A stretch of DNA of 64,000 bases from Carnegiea gigantea (GCA_029747015.1 JAKOGI010002396.1:1-64000); one strand, 5' to 3'. Counted from the first letter of the stretch, positions 12,085 through 23,323 are shown. Notes: generated by a model not told the origin, from the sequence alone. Numbers and translations: made by a program.

Positions 12085-12446
12085 GGCCCTGTTTGGCAAA
12101 CAGCTATTAGCTGTTAGCTGTTTGTATTAGCTGTTAGCTGTTAGCTGTTTGAGTTAGCTGTTTGTATTAGCTGTTTGAATTAGCTGTTTGTTGAAAAACT
12201 GTTTGGTAAAATTAGCTGTTTCTGATAAAGTTGTGAGACAAAAAGCTAATTCTTCAAAAATCTCTTCCAAAAAGCTCATGGAATTAGCTTTTTTAAATTA
12301 GCTTTTTGGACCCAAAAAGCTCTTTTAAAAAGCTCTTTTACCAAACACCCAAATTAGCTTTTTTACTTGGTCAAAAAGCTAATTTTGGTCAAATAAGTTC
12401 TTTTTGGCCAAAAAGCTCTTCAAAAAGCTCTTTGCCAAACAGGGCC
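12085..12446. mobile_element. Harbinger-like MITE inserted in the Copia RT (copy 1)
   Basis: 362 bases with 16-base perfect terminal inverted repeats GGCCCTGTTTGGCAAA, flanked by the 3-base direct repeat GAA (12,082-12,084 and 12,447-12,449). Removing one GAA and the element rejoins the Copia reading frame, which confirms the borders. The interior is made of short units around TTAGCTGTTAGCTGTTTG and AAAAAGCTCTTT and has no coding capacity. The ends resemble PIF/Harbinger MITEs, although GAA is not their usual TWA target. Confidence 0.9.
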
Positions 12447-12449
12447 GAA

Positions 12450-13395
12450 AGCTATGACAGACGAGATCCAAGCATTGGAAGATACCAAAACATGGACTTT
12501 GGTTGATTTACCACCAGGAAAGAAAGCTATCAACTATAAATGGGTTTATAAAGTGAAGTAAAAGTCTGGCGAATACATTGAAATATATAAGGCCCGCCTT
12601 GTAGTTCGAGGAGACCATCAACAAGAGGGCTTCGATTTCAATGAGACATTTACACCAGTTGCTAAGATGACAAGTGCACGAACATTCCTATCTGTTGTCG
12701 TGGCAAAAGGATGGAAGCTCCATCAGATGGATGTGAACAATGCTTTCCTCCATGGCGATCCTAAGGAGGAAGTGTATAACCGTCAGCTACCGGGGTTTAC
12801 GTCCACATCCCCAATAAAAGTATGCAGATTGCATAAATCCTTATATGGTTTATGATAGGCTTCTCATCAGTGTTTTGCCAAGTTATCATGCAAGCTCAGT
12901 GAGTATGGCTTCATTTGATCATTTGCCAATTACTTGTTATTTACCTACAAGAGAGGAGATACTTTCATGGCTTTATTTGTATATATCGATGATATCATCC
13001 TTGCCAGCAACAATCCTAAAGCCTCTCAAGAGCTTAAGACTTATCTTAATCACTACTTTCGAATCAAAAATCTTGGCCCTCTTAAATATTTTTTAGGTCT
13101 TGAAGTGGCTCGTGGACCACAAAAGCTATTCCTATCGCAACATAAGTATGCTCTTGTGATTGTTGATGAATGTGGGCTCTTAGGAACATGCCTAGTTGAT
13201 TTTTCTCTGGAAGAAAACCACAAACTTGCTTTGGCCAAAGGGAAGTTATTGGATGATCCAGGTCGATACAGCCGATTAGTTGGGTGCCTCATTTATCTAA
13301 CCATTATCAGATCAGAAGATTTGAGCTATGTCATTCACATTTTATCTCAATTCGTGCAAGACCCCAAACAGGAGCATATGGATGTAGCTAGATAG
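12450..13395 (+). pseudogene. Copia reverse transcriptase remnant
   Basis: Clear RT blocks: INYKWVYKVK (then a TAA stop), [36 protein letters not shown] (then a TGA stop), and the catalytic YIDDIILAS at about 12,980. KNLGPLKYFLGLEVAR follows. A frame change separates 12,855 from 12,934, and a TAG ends the frame at 13,395. The YIDD core survives, but at least three nonsense or frame lesions make the protein non-functional. Confidence 0.9.
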
Positions 13396-14085
13396 GTGCT
13401 TCATAATATTAAAGTGACACCTGGCCAAGGTATTCCCCTAAGGGTAAACAACCTTCTACAAGTTAGAGCATACTGTGATGCCGATTGGGGTACTTGTCCT
13501 ATCACACGATGGTCTCTAACTGGGTATCTTGTCGCCATTGGTGGGTCTCCAATCTCTTGGCACACCAAGAAGCAAACTATAGTTTCTACATCCTCAGCTG
13601 AAGCAGAATATCGTTTGATGGCTACCACTACCAGTGAACTATTTTGGTTGAAGTTATTTTTAGCATCTCTTGGAGTTTTCCATCACACAACCATGCACAT
13701 GTTTTGTGAAATTCAGGCTGCAATACACATTACCAAGAATCCAGTTTTTCATGAAAAAACCAAACATATCAAAATTGATTATCATTTTGTTAGGGAGAAA
13801 CTGGAATCTGGTGATATGACTGTTTCTTACTTATCCACAAAGCAACAACCCGCTGATATTTTACCAAAGCACTTGGGAAGAAATAATTTATTTATCTTAG
13901 AAGCAAGTTGGCCATGTACACCAAGAATTAGGGTTAGGGTTGTATCTCTTGTGTATTTAAACAACATACATGGCAATAAGAAGGCAGAGCAGCCAGGCTC
14001 CCTTCATAAACACGCGTGGAAGGCACGTGTGCGTGACTTTTATTCCATTTTCTTACGCGTTAATATATTAATGCATTGTGACTAA
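13396..14085 (+). pseudogene. Copia RNase H domain remnant
   Basis: Open over 229 codons and in frame with the RT once the TAG is ignored. RNase H motifs are YCDADWGTCP near 13,475, STSSAEAEYRLMA near 13,600 and the third acidic site near 13,705. The last reads CEIQAA instead of the usual CDNQAA, so a catalytic Asp is replaced by Glu. HIKIDYHFVREK and KQQPADILPKHLG close the polyprotein. The final 45 or so codons read into the 3' LTR. Confidence 0.85.
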
Positions 14086-14239
14086 ACACACTTATATTTT
14101 GTTTTAATTCTTTTTATTGATGGACATGTTTCCTCTTCCAATTTTAACTCTAAACACATCTAAAATTATATATAACATTTTGTTCGAGGCTCACATAGAG
14201 ATTGTGAATGTCATGAGGAAAAGAAGGAAAATAGGTGCT

Positions 14240-14890
14240 AAACCATACATTAATTTTTAATCAAAAATATTTTTATTTTTACTGTACAAATTAGTGTACA
14301 ATATGTTAATTTTTAATGAACAATACTTTAATTTTTAGTGTGCAATATGTTATTTTTTAGGATACGATAGGTTATTTTTCAGTGAATATTAGATTAATTT
14401 TTAGTGAATAATACTTTATTATTTAATAAAAATAGATTAAGTTTTAATGAATAATAGATTATATTTAGTGAGCATTAGGTTAATATTTAGTGAATGATAC
14501 TTTAAGTTTTAGTGAACAATAGATTAATTTTTAATGTATAATAGGTTTATCATTTAGTGAATGCTAGGTTAACTTTTAGTGTAATAGAACAATATTTAGC
14601 AAACAATTTGCTTAGTTAACATTTTTTTAGGGAAAAAAATTGATTCACAAAGACTTTGTCTTGCATAATATATTTATTAAAAAAATGGACAAATTTGCCA
14701 AAAATGGAAATATAAAAAAATTTTAAAAATATAAACCGTAAATAAGTTGCGGATGACAAAACCAGTAAAAATATTTTGGTGAAAAATAGGCTAATTTGTA
14801 GTGAACAATAGAACACTCTCTAGGAAAAATAGGTTAGTTTTTGATAAATAATGGATCACTCTTAAGTAAATAGTTTTTGAAAGACAATTC
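14240..14890. repeat. degenerate AGTGAACAATAGGTTAATTTTT repeat
   Basis: About 25-30 loose units of 20-25 bases around GTGAACAATAGGTTAATTT. A second block with the same unit in the same sense lies at 29,760-30,180. It is AT-rich and non-coding. Duplication copy 2 of this block begins near 63,753 and runs off the window. Confidence 0.6.
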
Positions 14891-15126
14891 TTGATTGTAA
14901 ATAATATATTTCTTTAAAAAATAAAGCAAATGTTAATTAGGGAAACACAAGGAAAAATGATGGGAAAGATTAAAAAAAAAAAATCAACAAAGTGGCGTTG
15001 CCATGCTTCAAGCCATGGAGGTCAATGATTAGAAGCAAATCATTTATCAATCAGTCGACATGACCCAATTGGTGCAACTAGGGATTAACCACAAGATCAT
15101 CAAGCATTCTTTTCACTCTTTCTAAC

Positions 15127-16711
15127 TCAATATGGCACCTTCATTGTAAATTCTTTGAAATAATAATCAACACAATCCATTTTGTTTCTTAGATCTAAAA
15201 TAGTAGCAATAGCTAAAGCCCCATTAACTTGACCCCAATACTTGTCAAAATTTTCCATCATACTTGTTGCCATATCTCTTACCACATCAATATCGCTCGC
15301 AAAGCATGACCTCAAAGCAAGTCTAATTTCACATATTCTCTGAAAAAACAAGTGCGATATTGGATAGTCTCTACCAGAGAAGGCCTTAGTCGCCTTGTAG
15401 AAAATATCCAATTTCTCACAGATATTTTGTGCCATTTTCCAATCTGCTTCACTAGGTAGCACAAACTTGAGCTTTTTATTCAAACATTTGAATCTTGTAA
15501 ATACTTCTTTGTAAGTAATACTCATTTGAAGCATTAAAAAGGTAGAATTTCATCTGGTTTTTGCAATCAAGAATTAACATTTTTGATGCGGACACTTCCA
15601 CAACTTGACACGCCTCCTCAAAATTTTCAATTCTTTTTGGGGTTAACATCCAAAATGAAACACATTCACGGATTTTTTCGATTGCTGAATCAATCACTCC
15701 TAATCCATCTTAAACAATCAAGTTCAATATATGAGCACCACACCTCATATGTAACAACCTAGTATTAGTGATCTAGGTTCAAACTCATCCAGCAAAACAC
15801 GCATCATTGCATCATTAGTCGTACAATTGTCAACAACTACTGAAGAAATTTTGTTTGCTAGACCATATTGGGATACACAATCCATCAAAATTTTAGCAAG
15901 GACACCCTTAGTATGCGGACATGGCACATATGTAAACCTATACAAATAAAATTATAAAAAGAATTATAAACATGTACACCATACGTATGCAAATACAAAA
16001 ATAAATAGCTCAAATGATTGTGAATCTCAGCACTACAGGGAAGCAAACTGTGACAGAGACTAAGACAGGGATTTTAAGATTAAAGTTGCAGTGCCCAAAG
16101 AGGCCCCACCTAGAAGTTGCAATGCCCAAAGACCCCTAATTAATATATATGCATAGGTAGTCCAAATTGAAATCAAAATTATTTCAAATTGAAATCAAAT
16201 TATACCTTAGAGTTCTGTTATGCAGAACCCATGCCTCGTCAATGAAATGTGAAGTCACAACCATGTAGCCCCTTTTTTGATTAGATGCACTCCAAATGTC
16301 TGTGGTGATTGCAATTCGACTTGAGTTATGAGAGAGCAAATCCTTTAGAGCAATCTTTTCGATTTCAAATTGTTTCATGATATTAGCTTTCAATGTATTT
16401 CTAAAAATCAACTTGAATTTTGAATTCAGGCTATGGACGCATCGTCTAAATCCAATATGGTCGGCCATGCTTAAGGGGTATTCATGCATTACAATCATGT
16501 TTATCAATTCTTTCCTTGAAAAATCTTGATCGAACTTCTCCTCCACATTCTGTCCAATGTTACTATCAGCGTTTACTTTTCTTTGCCATCCATCTCCAAG
16601 TCTCAAATGTCTTCCAGGACATACTTTCTGTACATGTTTTAGAAGATGCGATGTTCTAGAGCCTTGTACAGCTATTATCTCATCACTCCCTATATTTTCA
16701 AGGGTATTCAA
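15127..16711 (-). pseudogene. hAT (Ac-like) transposase pseudogene
   Basis: Exon 1 (16,711-16,206) carries part of the RNase H-like core, with ITTDIWSASNQKRGYMVV, the first catalytic Asp region of hAT transposases. A proper intron (15,938-16,205, GTATAA...TATAG, phase 2) precedes exon 2, with FTYVPCPHTKGVLAK and the second acidic site (VVDNCTTND). RCGAHILNL and KIRECVSFW follow only across frame changes. A TGA replaces the Trp of the TRWNST motif near 15,545, and further stops occur. The last 135 codons (15,534-15,127) reach the FDKYWG...ILDLR region. The BED zinc finger and the C-terminal hATC dimerisation region are missing. It resembles the RICESLEEPER group and is certainly non-functional. 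Confidence 0.88.
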
Positions 16712-16744
16712 TGAATTATTGGCATTACAATCGAGTTTTTAGCT

Positions 16745-17400
16745 GCATTTACTGACTGATTTGAAATCTGATAACTTATTTATCACATGTGTATTGTGTA
16801 TTTTTCTTCAATATATTCTAATACGAGTATACTATCCTTCACATGTGATAGTCAGCTACTGCATAATCAAATTGGCAAGTAAAAAAAATGTTGACTTGAA
16901 GTTGGGATATTAAGACTAAATGCCATCCAACGTCGACATACTGTCATTAGATTCAAAGGTCGGACTAATTTTGTCCAAAATCCCCATAGGTAAAATTATT
17001 TGTATGCATTATCCAAAATCCCAAAAGAGTTTTATAAAATCAATTTGGTTAACTGAATCAAAGTAGAATTTTGGTTATTGATTCAGCTTTGGTTTGGCTA
17101 GTTCAAAATAGTCGGTTAACTGAAACAAATTTTTTTCCCAAAAAAGGTTAATTTTTCGAAAATGAAAAATATTGGTATAAAATGTAATTTTTTTTATTAT
17201 TGACAAACTGTTAACCAATAATTGAACTGAAAATTAGTTAATTAATCTGAAAAGCTAGTTAGTCGATTCTTTTCGGTTCAAATGTTGGTTGAACTGAGAT
17301 TCCTAGTTAATCGAAAATCAATTAACTGAAATTTCATTTTTGTTTCAGTTCGAATTTTTTTTCTGAATCGAAAAATCTGTTAAGCAGATTTCAGTTAAAT
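16745..17400. repeat. degenerate GGTTAACTGAA-rich repeat
   Basis: AT-rich sequence full of variants of GGTTAATTGAA, GTTAACTGAAA and TTCGGTTCA on both strands, reminiscent of a MITE interior. No clear ends and no gene. Confidence 0.4.
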
Positions 17401-17410
17401 GATTTACTCA

Positions 17411-17491
17411 CCTCGCTGTTTCATGATACAACTTCTGACAAGAAGATCCGCAGAGTTTGTAGAATCTTCCTGTTGAAAGACTTGCCACCAT
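17411..17491 (-). CDS. possible orphan first exon (unknown protein)
   Basis: The minus strand shows an ATG in a plausible context (17,491), about 27 open codons (MVASLSTGRFYKLCG...) and a donor-like GTGAGT at the end. The 250 bases upstream (17,500-17,760) are CT-rich, like a plant 5' UTR. No continuation was found towards lower coordinates, where only repeats and the hAT remnant lie. It could be the broken-off 5' end of a gene or chance. I do not recognise the protein. Confidence 0.2.
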
Positions 17492-17769
17492 AACCTGATT
17501 TTGAATAAATGATGTCCACTGCGAACATATATATATTAGAAAAACAATAACTCTCAGTGCATATTTCAGTTTCGCGAAGTTTGGAAAGATCCAGATGTAG
17601 GAAACCTTGCCTCTTCGGATATCTCTATCTTCAAAGAGGCCGATTCAAGAGACCGCAAATGCATATATATTGCAATCAAATAATAATCCTAGCGCAAGCT
17701 GCCAAACGAGATCAAAATAAACTGATAGAAACACCAAAGACGAGAGATTGCACCATGTAGAAGAGGCAG

Positions 17770-18840
17770 GTATAGAGAAGCTCTCGCAGATGGAGAGAGA
17801 ATGTTTATTGAAAGAAAGAATACACTATGAAGAGCAAAAACAATGAAAAGGTTAGGGCTTATCATTTAGCAAAAGAAAAAGTATATTTGAAAATGTGTTT
17901 CCAGAATCTGACAACCTAGTTAGTTTACTACCTCTTCGATGACATCTACCATGTTGCGGCCTATCATTCTCAGCTTGAGTTCCAAAAATTAGAACTCAAC
18001 TTGTCACATTAGTAAAAGTTCTACTTTTCTAGAACTTACATTCCATCATTTTTCCAACCAATGGAACCCATTTCTAGATAATTAAATTAAATATTTGTCA
18101 TGGAACACACCTCATACACATAATTTTTTTTTAATCAGTTAAATAATATTTTTAAGGAAAAAGAAAAACAAAACAAAAACAATAACCAAAAAGACAAAAA
18201 AAAAAAAATGGAATGAGGGAAGAAATGTTGCCACATGCCTCATCGCATGTCTATATGGCTACAAGCATTAAATTCCATTTTTTTAAGAATGCTGGGCCCC
18301 ACTATTAAGACTCATTCCAGTGGTCGGGAATGGCCTTAACCCAAATTCAAATTCATACCCAAAGTTCCAGTTGCTCCTAACTTTATTCCTAATTTGTGGA
18401 ATTGTTCCATTAGTCTCTGAGCCTGTAGTCGTTGATTGATTGCTTTCTAGGCCACAGAAAGGAAGCAAAGACCAACCTGTACTTTGCCTAGCGCATTACT
18501 TTGTTATATAAGACAAACTTACCAAACCTCTATTTTACAAAACTGGTTCTTTTTGCAAAACAAGCTTATTGCACTGGACGTCAGTCTGCCATAAGTCAAC
18601 ATAAACCAAAAATCACCTAGCTTGATCAAAATATTGTTGACCTAGAACATTACGTGATTTGAAATCGATCTAGCCCATAATCAAATTGAAACATCTGTTT
18701 GTCATGCCCAGATTAATCATAGTTGACTACCCTAGTTGTTTTTGAGGGTAGACTACCCTCGTTCGTAGAAAGGATAATAACGAATGGGGTTTAGGTCTGA
18801 GAATTGATTAGGATAATGTTCTCTGGGATTCAAATTTTGA
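17770..18840. other. intergenic, nothing recognised
   Basis: AT-rich sequence without a supported gene, repeat border or RNA. The 61-codon antisense frame at 18.3-18.5 kb has no recognisable family. Confidence 0.6.
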
Positions 18841-18842
18841 TC

Positions 18843-19267
18843 TTATTCGGTAACAGTATTTTCAGTAGTGTTTAGTATTTTGATCAAGCTAACACACTAA
18901 TCGGTCAATCTTTAGTCTTCAGTAATCTAGTGTTTTGACAAGCATTTTAAGGAGCGTTTAGCATTTTATATAACCTTTTTTAAAAGTTAACATTATTAGC
19001 TTTTGGCATTTGAAAATAGTGTTTCATATTTTTGGCTAAAAAATATCCTTTAGAAATTCTATCTTTGAAAATTATCTATATCCTTTTATGTCGATTTACA
19101 TTAATCAGCTAACCCACCAGTTAAATTTACCGAACACATTTGTTTCAATCATTCATCTAAACAGTTATTTGCTAACAGATAAATTAAAAATGTTATTCGC
19201 TACATAAACAGGTATCCCCTACCTAAACTGTTATCTACTACCTAAACAACTAATTTTACCGAATAAT
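18843..19267. mobile_element. MITE-like element of the TTATTCGGTAA family
   Basis: The ends TTATTCGGTAA and TTACCGAATAA are inverted. The interior matches, in reverse orientation, the units at 36,117-36,838, for example the block around AAAGGATATAGATAATTTCC. Non-coding. Confidence 0.55.
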
Positions 19268-19631
19268 GCCTTTGTTTGGATTCCTCTCATTCCTTGGATT
19301 TGGGCAGCTTCCATTGGCACTTATGCACTGAAGATTGTACAGGAAATTGCCGAAGAACAACATACACTTGCAACGCAACAAAAGCCACAGCTGAGGTATA
19401 GATTCATCTCCAATATGTCCATTCTCATTCTCCTGCTCAAGTTCATTCAACAGTGCAGGAGTCATTTAAAACTGATGTATGGATTTCCAATCCAGACGCT
19501 ATCAAACATTCAGCTCAGTTCTTTTTTACAATTCCATATTTTTGCATATACATCATTAACCACTCAGATGATCTGATGAGAATGACTTCAACTTCTGTTA
19601 ATAAATATGGATCTAAGAAGGGGGAAAAGAA

Positions 19632-21005
19632 TCAAGATACTATCAATTCAGTCGTAGCAGGTCTATATGCTTCAGGTTCTTCGTTGAGCAAAAGAGCCCT
19701 TAAGATGGATTCACAGACTTCACTGTCGTAAACAATCCAGCTTGGGAGACACAAATGTATACAATCTTACCCTAAGTAAGTAAAGAGGCCATTTCTCAAG
19801 GACACGCAAATTTCGAACTATTTAAAACTTAATTGAAGAAATCAAGACCTTAGGGACAAGACCAATTTCTCATGTACTTTTCTAGGGATGAAGAAATACA
19901 TTTTACTAGAATAGACAGAAATTATGAACAAAGTGTACTTTAGCTATGTGGTATATATTGGAGGCAAGACCACACACAATATGATCCCATTGACACTCCA
20001 ATCACATAGAACTTGGGTCCAAGTTGTAGCTGATCTGCGAGTTGCTCAATATCCATTGCTTCGCTTTTGGGCGGCCTTTTCGGGTTTGGATCACTCTCTA
20101 AGTAACCAGCTCGATCATAGAGAACCATATATATCTTCAACTCATCAATCAGCTCCTAGGAACTAAATCATTGTAAGTCAAGAGGACTCTGCCAGTCTGC
20201 CTCAACAAAGAACTGAACTTTCTTATTAGTTGGGATTATTCTTCCCCTTTGTTTAGTGTTTAGCATGATGACTTTCTCAAAGACAAGAAGTCTCAGGGGA
20301 TGAATTGCTTAGTATATTTTAGACTGTATGTACACCCCAAAAGGGTAAAGAGCATATGCTCTTCTTTCAATTACTCCATATGCAATTTGCTGACAGATAC
20401 AATAACCCAAAACAAGTCAAAATCCAAAGTTCAAAAATTCAAATAACTTAAGCAAAGTTCAAAAATTCAAATCACATAAGAGTAGATGAAGCCTAGCTCC
20501 TGGGAAAGAAGGAGGCTTCTTCTCCAAATCTTCTCAAGATAATCCCCAGAAAAGAAAACAACAGAAAAGACCAGGAAAATTTTACACCCATCAATCCAAA
20601 AGCCCTGTCTTAACACTTTCAGGTCAAGCCAGTCTCTTTGCTTAGTGAAGCCAAAACAAAACTCCAATTTTCAGTAATTCATTCAAAATCCCCATCTCAT
20701 ATGTCAAAACCCTACTATCTCTACCAGATTCAGATCAAGAATAAAGCCTAGGAAAGATTAAAATAAATAAATTGAGAAAGAGGGTTTAGATTATGTACTT
20801 GGGGCGCCATGAAACTCATCTCTTTACTGCTGCCAAATCCATGAACAATGATGACTTTGAAGTTTGCCTCCTCTTTAGGAACTCCGGTCTCTCTATAAGC
20901 CAAATATCTGCCATCACTTAGCCTGATTCTGGGTGATGTAATTTCAGGGTCATCCACTGATTTTGAGGTCAGCCTCTCATGCCCACCTCCAGATATATTT
21001 CCCAT
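19632..21005 (-). pseudogene. alpha/beta hydrolase fragment (gene C)
   Basis: Exon 1 (21,005-20,799) has TSPRIRLSDGRYLAYRETG and the oxyanion segment VIIVHGFGSS, and ends CAA|GTACAT. Exon 2 (20,155-19,944) is exactly 212 bases, as in the intact genes, and keeps the nucleophile elbow GVSMGSY. Its 3' splice donor reads CT (CATAG|CTAAAG). Exon 3 is absent. Of exon 4 only the last codons remain (about 19,735-19,632, including ESILRALLLNEE). Exon 1 starts right at an acceptor (TTTACAG|ATG). An upstream exon-like stretch (21,150-21,235, donor AAG|GTAAGC) could encode a hydrophobic segment, but it has no in-frame ATG. With the donor, exon 3 and part of the lid and Asp region lost, this cannot make a hydrolase. 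Confidence 0.85.
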
Positions 21006-21559
21006 CTGTAAATGGTACTATCCAAACCCCAGAAGAACCCACAAAAAAATTTAAACATATGAAATTAATCCCAAGAATAAATGCACTTATTTTTACTTTT
21101 TAGATGAAAAAAGAATAAAGGGCATTGCTTTTTTCTCTGTTTTTGCTTACCTTACAAGTTCTGATGAAGACCCAGAAGCAGATCTTCAACGAGATGATGA
21201 ACAGCACAGAGATCTGATCTTGTCCTCCTTTCTCCCCCCCCCCCCTTTTGACCAACGGATGATGCTTCCCCCTTTGCTTATGGAAAAAAAAAAAAAAAGG
21301 AAAGGATTTTGTTCATTCCCTGCTCTGACCGTTAATTATTTTTATGATTTGGTCCAAACTGGAAAAGATAATTTCCCCCCTTCAGCCCTTTTCGTCAGTT
21401 TTGATTAGATTTTGAATAATTTTTGTTCACATCTATTCTGTGCTGCTGAGCAAATATTGATTCTTTAGCTGAATGAGGGGCGCTTTTTTTATTCATTTTA
21501 TTTTGATTTATTTACTTTTCGGGGCCAACGTGCCAATGTCTCTCTCACCCTCTGTCCTC

Positions 21560-21720
21560 TAGGTCCTATTTATAGTGGGTATGAATACGCAAAATTGAAA
21601 AAAAATGGGTATGAGGTAGTTACATTGAAAACGGCTATGAGTACGAGTTCGGCTATAGGCATCATCCGTCTCACACCCATACCCACCCTGTACCGAATTT
21701 TTTTGGAGCGTAAAATAAAT
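21560..21720. repeat. fragment of the GGGTATGGGTACC-rich dispersed element
   Basis: Variants of ATGGGTATGAGT and CACCCATACCCACCC. The same family is found whole at 31,345-31,984 and as fragments near 27,840-27,953 and 29,201-29,235. No ends are visible here. Confidence 0.45.
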
Positions 21721-21829
21721 TATTGAGTAGAGTTTTGAGCTTTGAACATTGATAATTTGTTAACAAAAAGGCCCCATGCCACAATGCATCCCCAACTATG
21801 CAATGCATCTATTCCTGTCGCTCATTTAT

Positions 21830-23192
21830 TGTTGAACGGTAAATTTACCCATTTTACGTGCCTCTTTCACCCACTTTTTGCTCGTATAATAAATTAATCT
21901 TTAGGATTTTTAATTGTTTTATTCATGTTTTGTAGGAAATAACTCAAAATCAAGCAAACGTCGCAAAAAGGGACGAAGACGGGACAAAACAGCGAAAACC
22001 GGTGAAAACCGGCAAAAGGGGGCAAAACCGGGGGAAAACGGACCACCGTGCCAGCAATGTGGCACGGTGTGGCCGTGCCACCTCGCACGGTCGTGCCTCC
22101 CCCCAGTTTTGCCGTCTGCTCGGGTTTCTATTTAAGTTTCGTTCGGGTGTCTGTTTGAGGGGATCGCTAGGGGGTTCTTCCAGGTGATTTTTAGGGTAGT
22201 TTAATTTAGGCTTTAGGCAATAAAAACTCCATTGAGAGGATTAGATTAGGGTTGTATTGGATTGTTCTTAGATTCAAGCAATTGGATTTGAAGTTCCTTC
22301 CATCAATCTATAAGCCTTCTTCTCTCTTTCTCCACTTATTTCGATTTAGTTATTATTTGTTCTTATTTTGATTATGTTAGTTTAGATTGTGTTTAATTTA
22401 TTTGTTTAGTTTTCATTGTTAATCCTTGTTTTATTTGGTTGGTAGATTTGTTTAGTTTCATATCTCTTCTCTCTAGTTCATGCTTGTGTTCTCCATTAGT
22501 TTAGGTTTAGGGTTTGTGTTTTGTTGATGATTAGTTGTTAGATTTTGTTGGCTTGGATTGTGATTAGCCTCTTGATGGCTAATTAATCTTGTATTTGACC
22601 TAACCATACCCAATCTATGCCTAGAATTTAGAGTTTTCCTTCACGCCCGTCAAGTGTTCGATGAAATGCTTGAGAGGGTTTTTATCCATATTTTTGGGCG
22701 ATTGACTTATGCTGAGAGGTGAGGTCAATTTGCTAGTGTGGGAGAGGAAATGGCCGAGTTCGGGACACGAAAGTAGTATCCGAATCGAGCTAGGTCCGGG
22801 GTTGCTAGTTTTGTGGTCTAATTCGCCTAACCCCACGAAAGTAGGTGGTTTCACGAGTTATACTAGCTCATGACCCTTGAGAGAGGGCTTGGGTGGTCTT
22901 TGATGGTGCAACCGACCATCTCTAGTTCGTAGTGTGGTTTGGGTAGGTTAGGACTCGTCTTGGTTAGTTGGTTCATCCATTGGTAAAATCACAACTCCAA
23001 GTCGCTCGTTTCTGTGTTTGTAGGTAGTTTAGCTCCCCACTCCTTCACCCTTCGATTTTGCCTAACTCGAGACGCTTTAGCTAGCCCTGGTAGTTGGAAA
23101 CACAATTCCCTGCGGACGACACCCCAAGTACTCAACGATACACCTTGCACTTGGGGTTTACAAATATTAAAACTCTGTTTTTTCCACTAACA
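21830..23192 (+). repeat. 5' LTR of the gag-only element
   Basis: 1,363 bases, TGTTGAACGG...CACTAACA. It contains a GC-rich perfect hairpin (GTGGCACGG/CCGTGCCAC, 22,059-22,081) and a TATA-like CTATTTAAG at about 22,125. Open frames within it are incidental. Confidence 0.92.
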
Positions 23193-23198
23193 AGTTTT

Positions 23199-23216
23199 TG
23201 GCGCCGTTGCCGGGGA
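23199..23216 (+). other. primer-binding site, tRNA-Asp type
   Basis: TGGCGCCGTTGCCGGGGA lies six bases after the 5' LTR and is the complement of the 3' end of plant tRNA-Asp(GTC). Athila-type elements typically use this primer. Confidence 0.9.
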
Positions 23217-23323
23217 ATTGGCGTTTTTCAATATTGGGGTTTACTTCAGCATTCGAGGCTAGGCCTTTAGAAAATCCAAATAAAAAAATCCAAAAAAAAA
23301 TCAAAAATTTCAAAAAAAAAAAT

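Larger units (their letters stand above)
7670..13995 (+). mobile_element. dead Ty1/Copia retrotransposon with nested insertions (copy 1)
   Basis: The short 5' LTR starts TGCCGTGTACACC at 7,670, is interrupted at 7,746-9,000 by a foreign solo LTR, and ends at about 9,072. Without the insertion it would be about 145 bases. A primer-binding site for initiator tRNA-Met (GGTATCAGAGC, 9,074-9,084) follows directly. Gag, integrase, reverse transcriptase and RNase H remnants then follow in Copia order. The 3' LTR (from 13,909) matches the 5' LTR for about 85 bases, including GTATCTCTTGT and TTTAAACAACAT, and then diverges, so it is truncated. Many stops and frameshifts make it non-functional. Confidence 0.9.
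1..14487. repeat. large duplicated segment, copy 1
   Basis: This block is repeated at 51,468-64,000 in the same orientation. Bases 1-975 look identical, 976-2,030 and 4,320-5,740 are about 98% identical by eye, and 5,740-14,487 differs at only about eight bases plus one 15-bp indel. A block at about 2,030-4,318 is unique to this copy. Homology runs to both window edges, so the true extent is unknown. It may be a recent tandem segmental duplication or an assembly duplication of two haplotypes. Confidence 0.97.

Noticed and set aside
13920..13945. Telomere-like TTAGGGTTAGGG
   Set aside because: Only two units, and it is part of the Copia 3' LTR; the 5' LTR has a variant of it.
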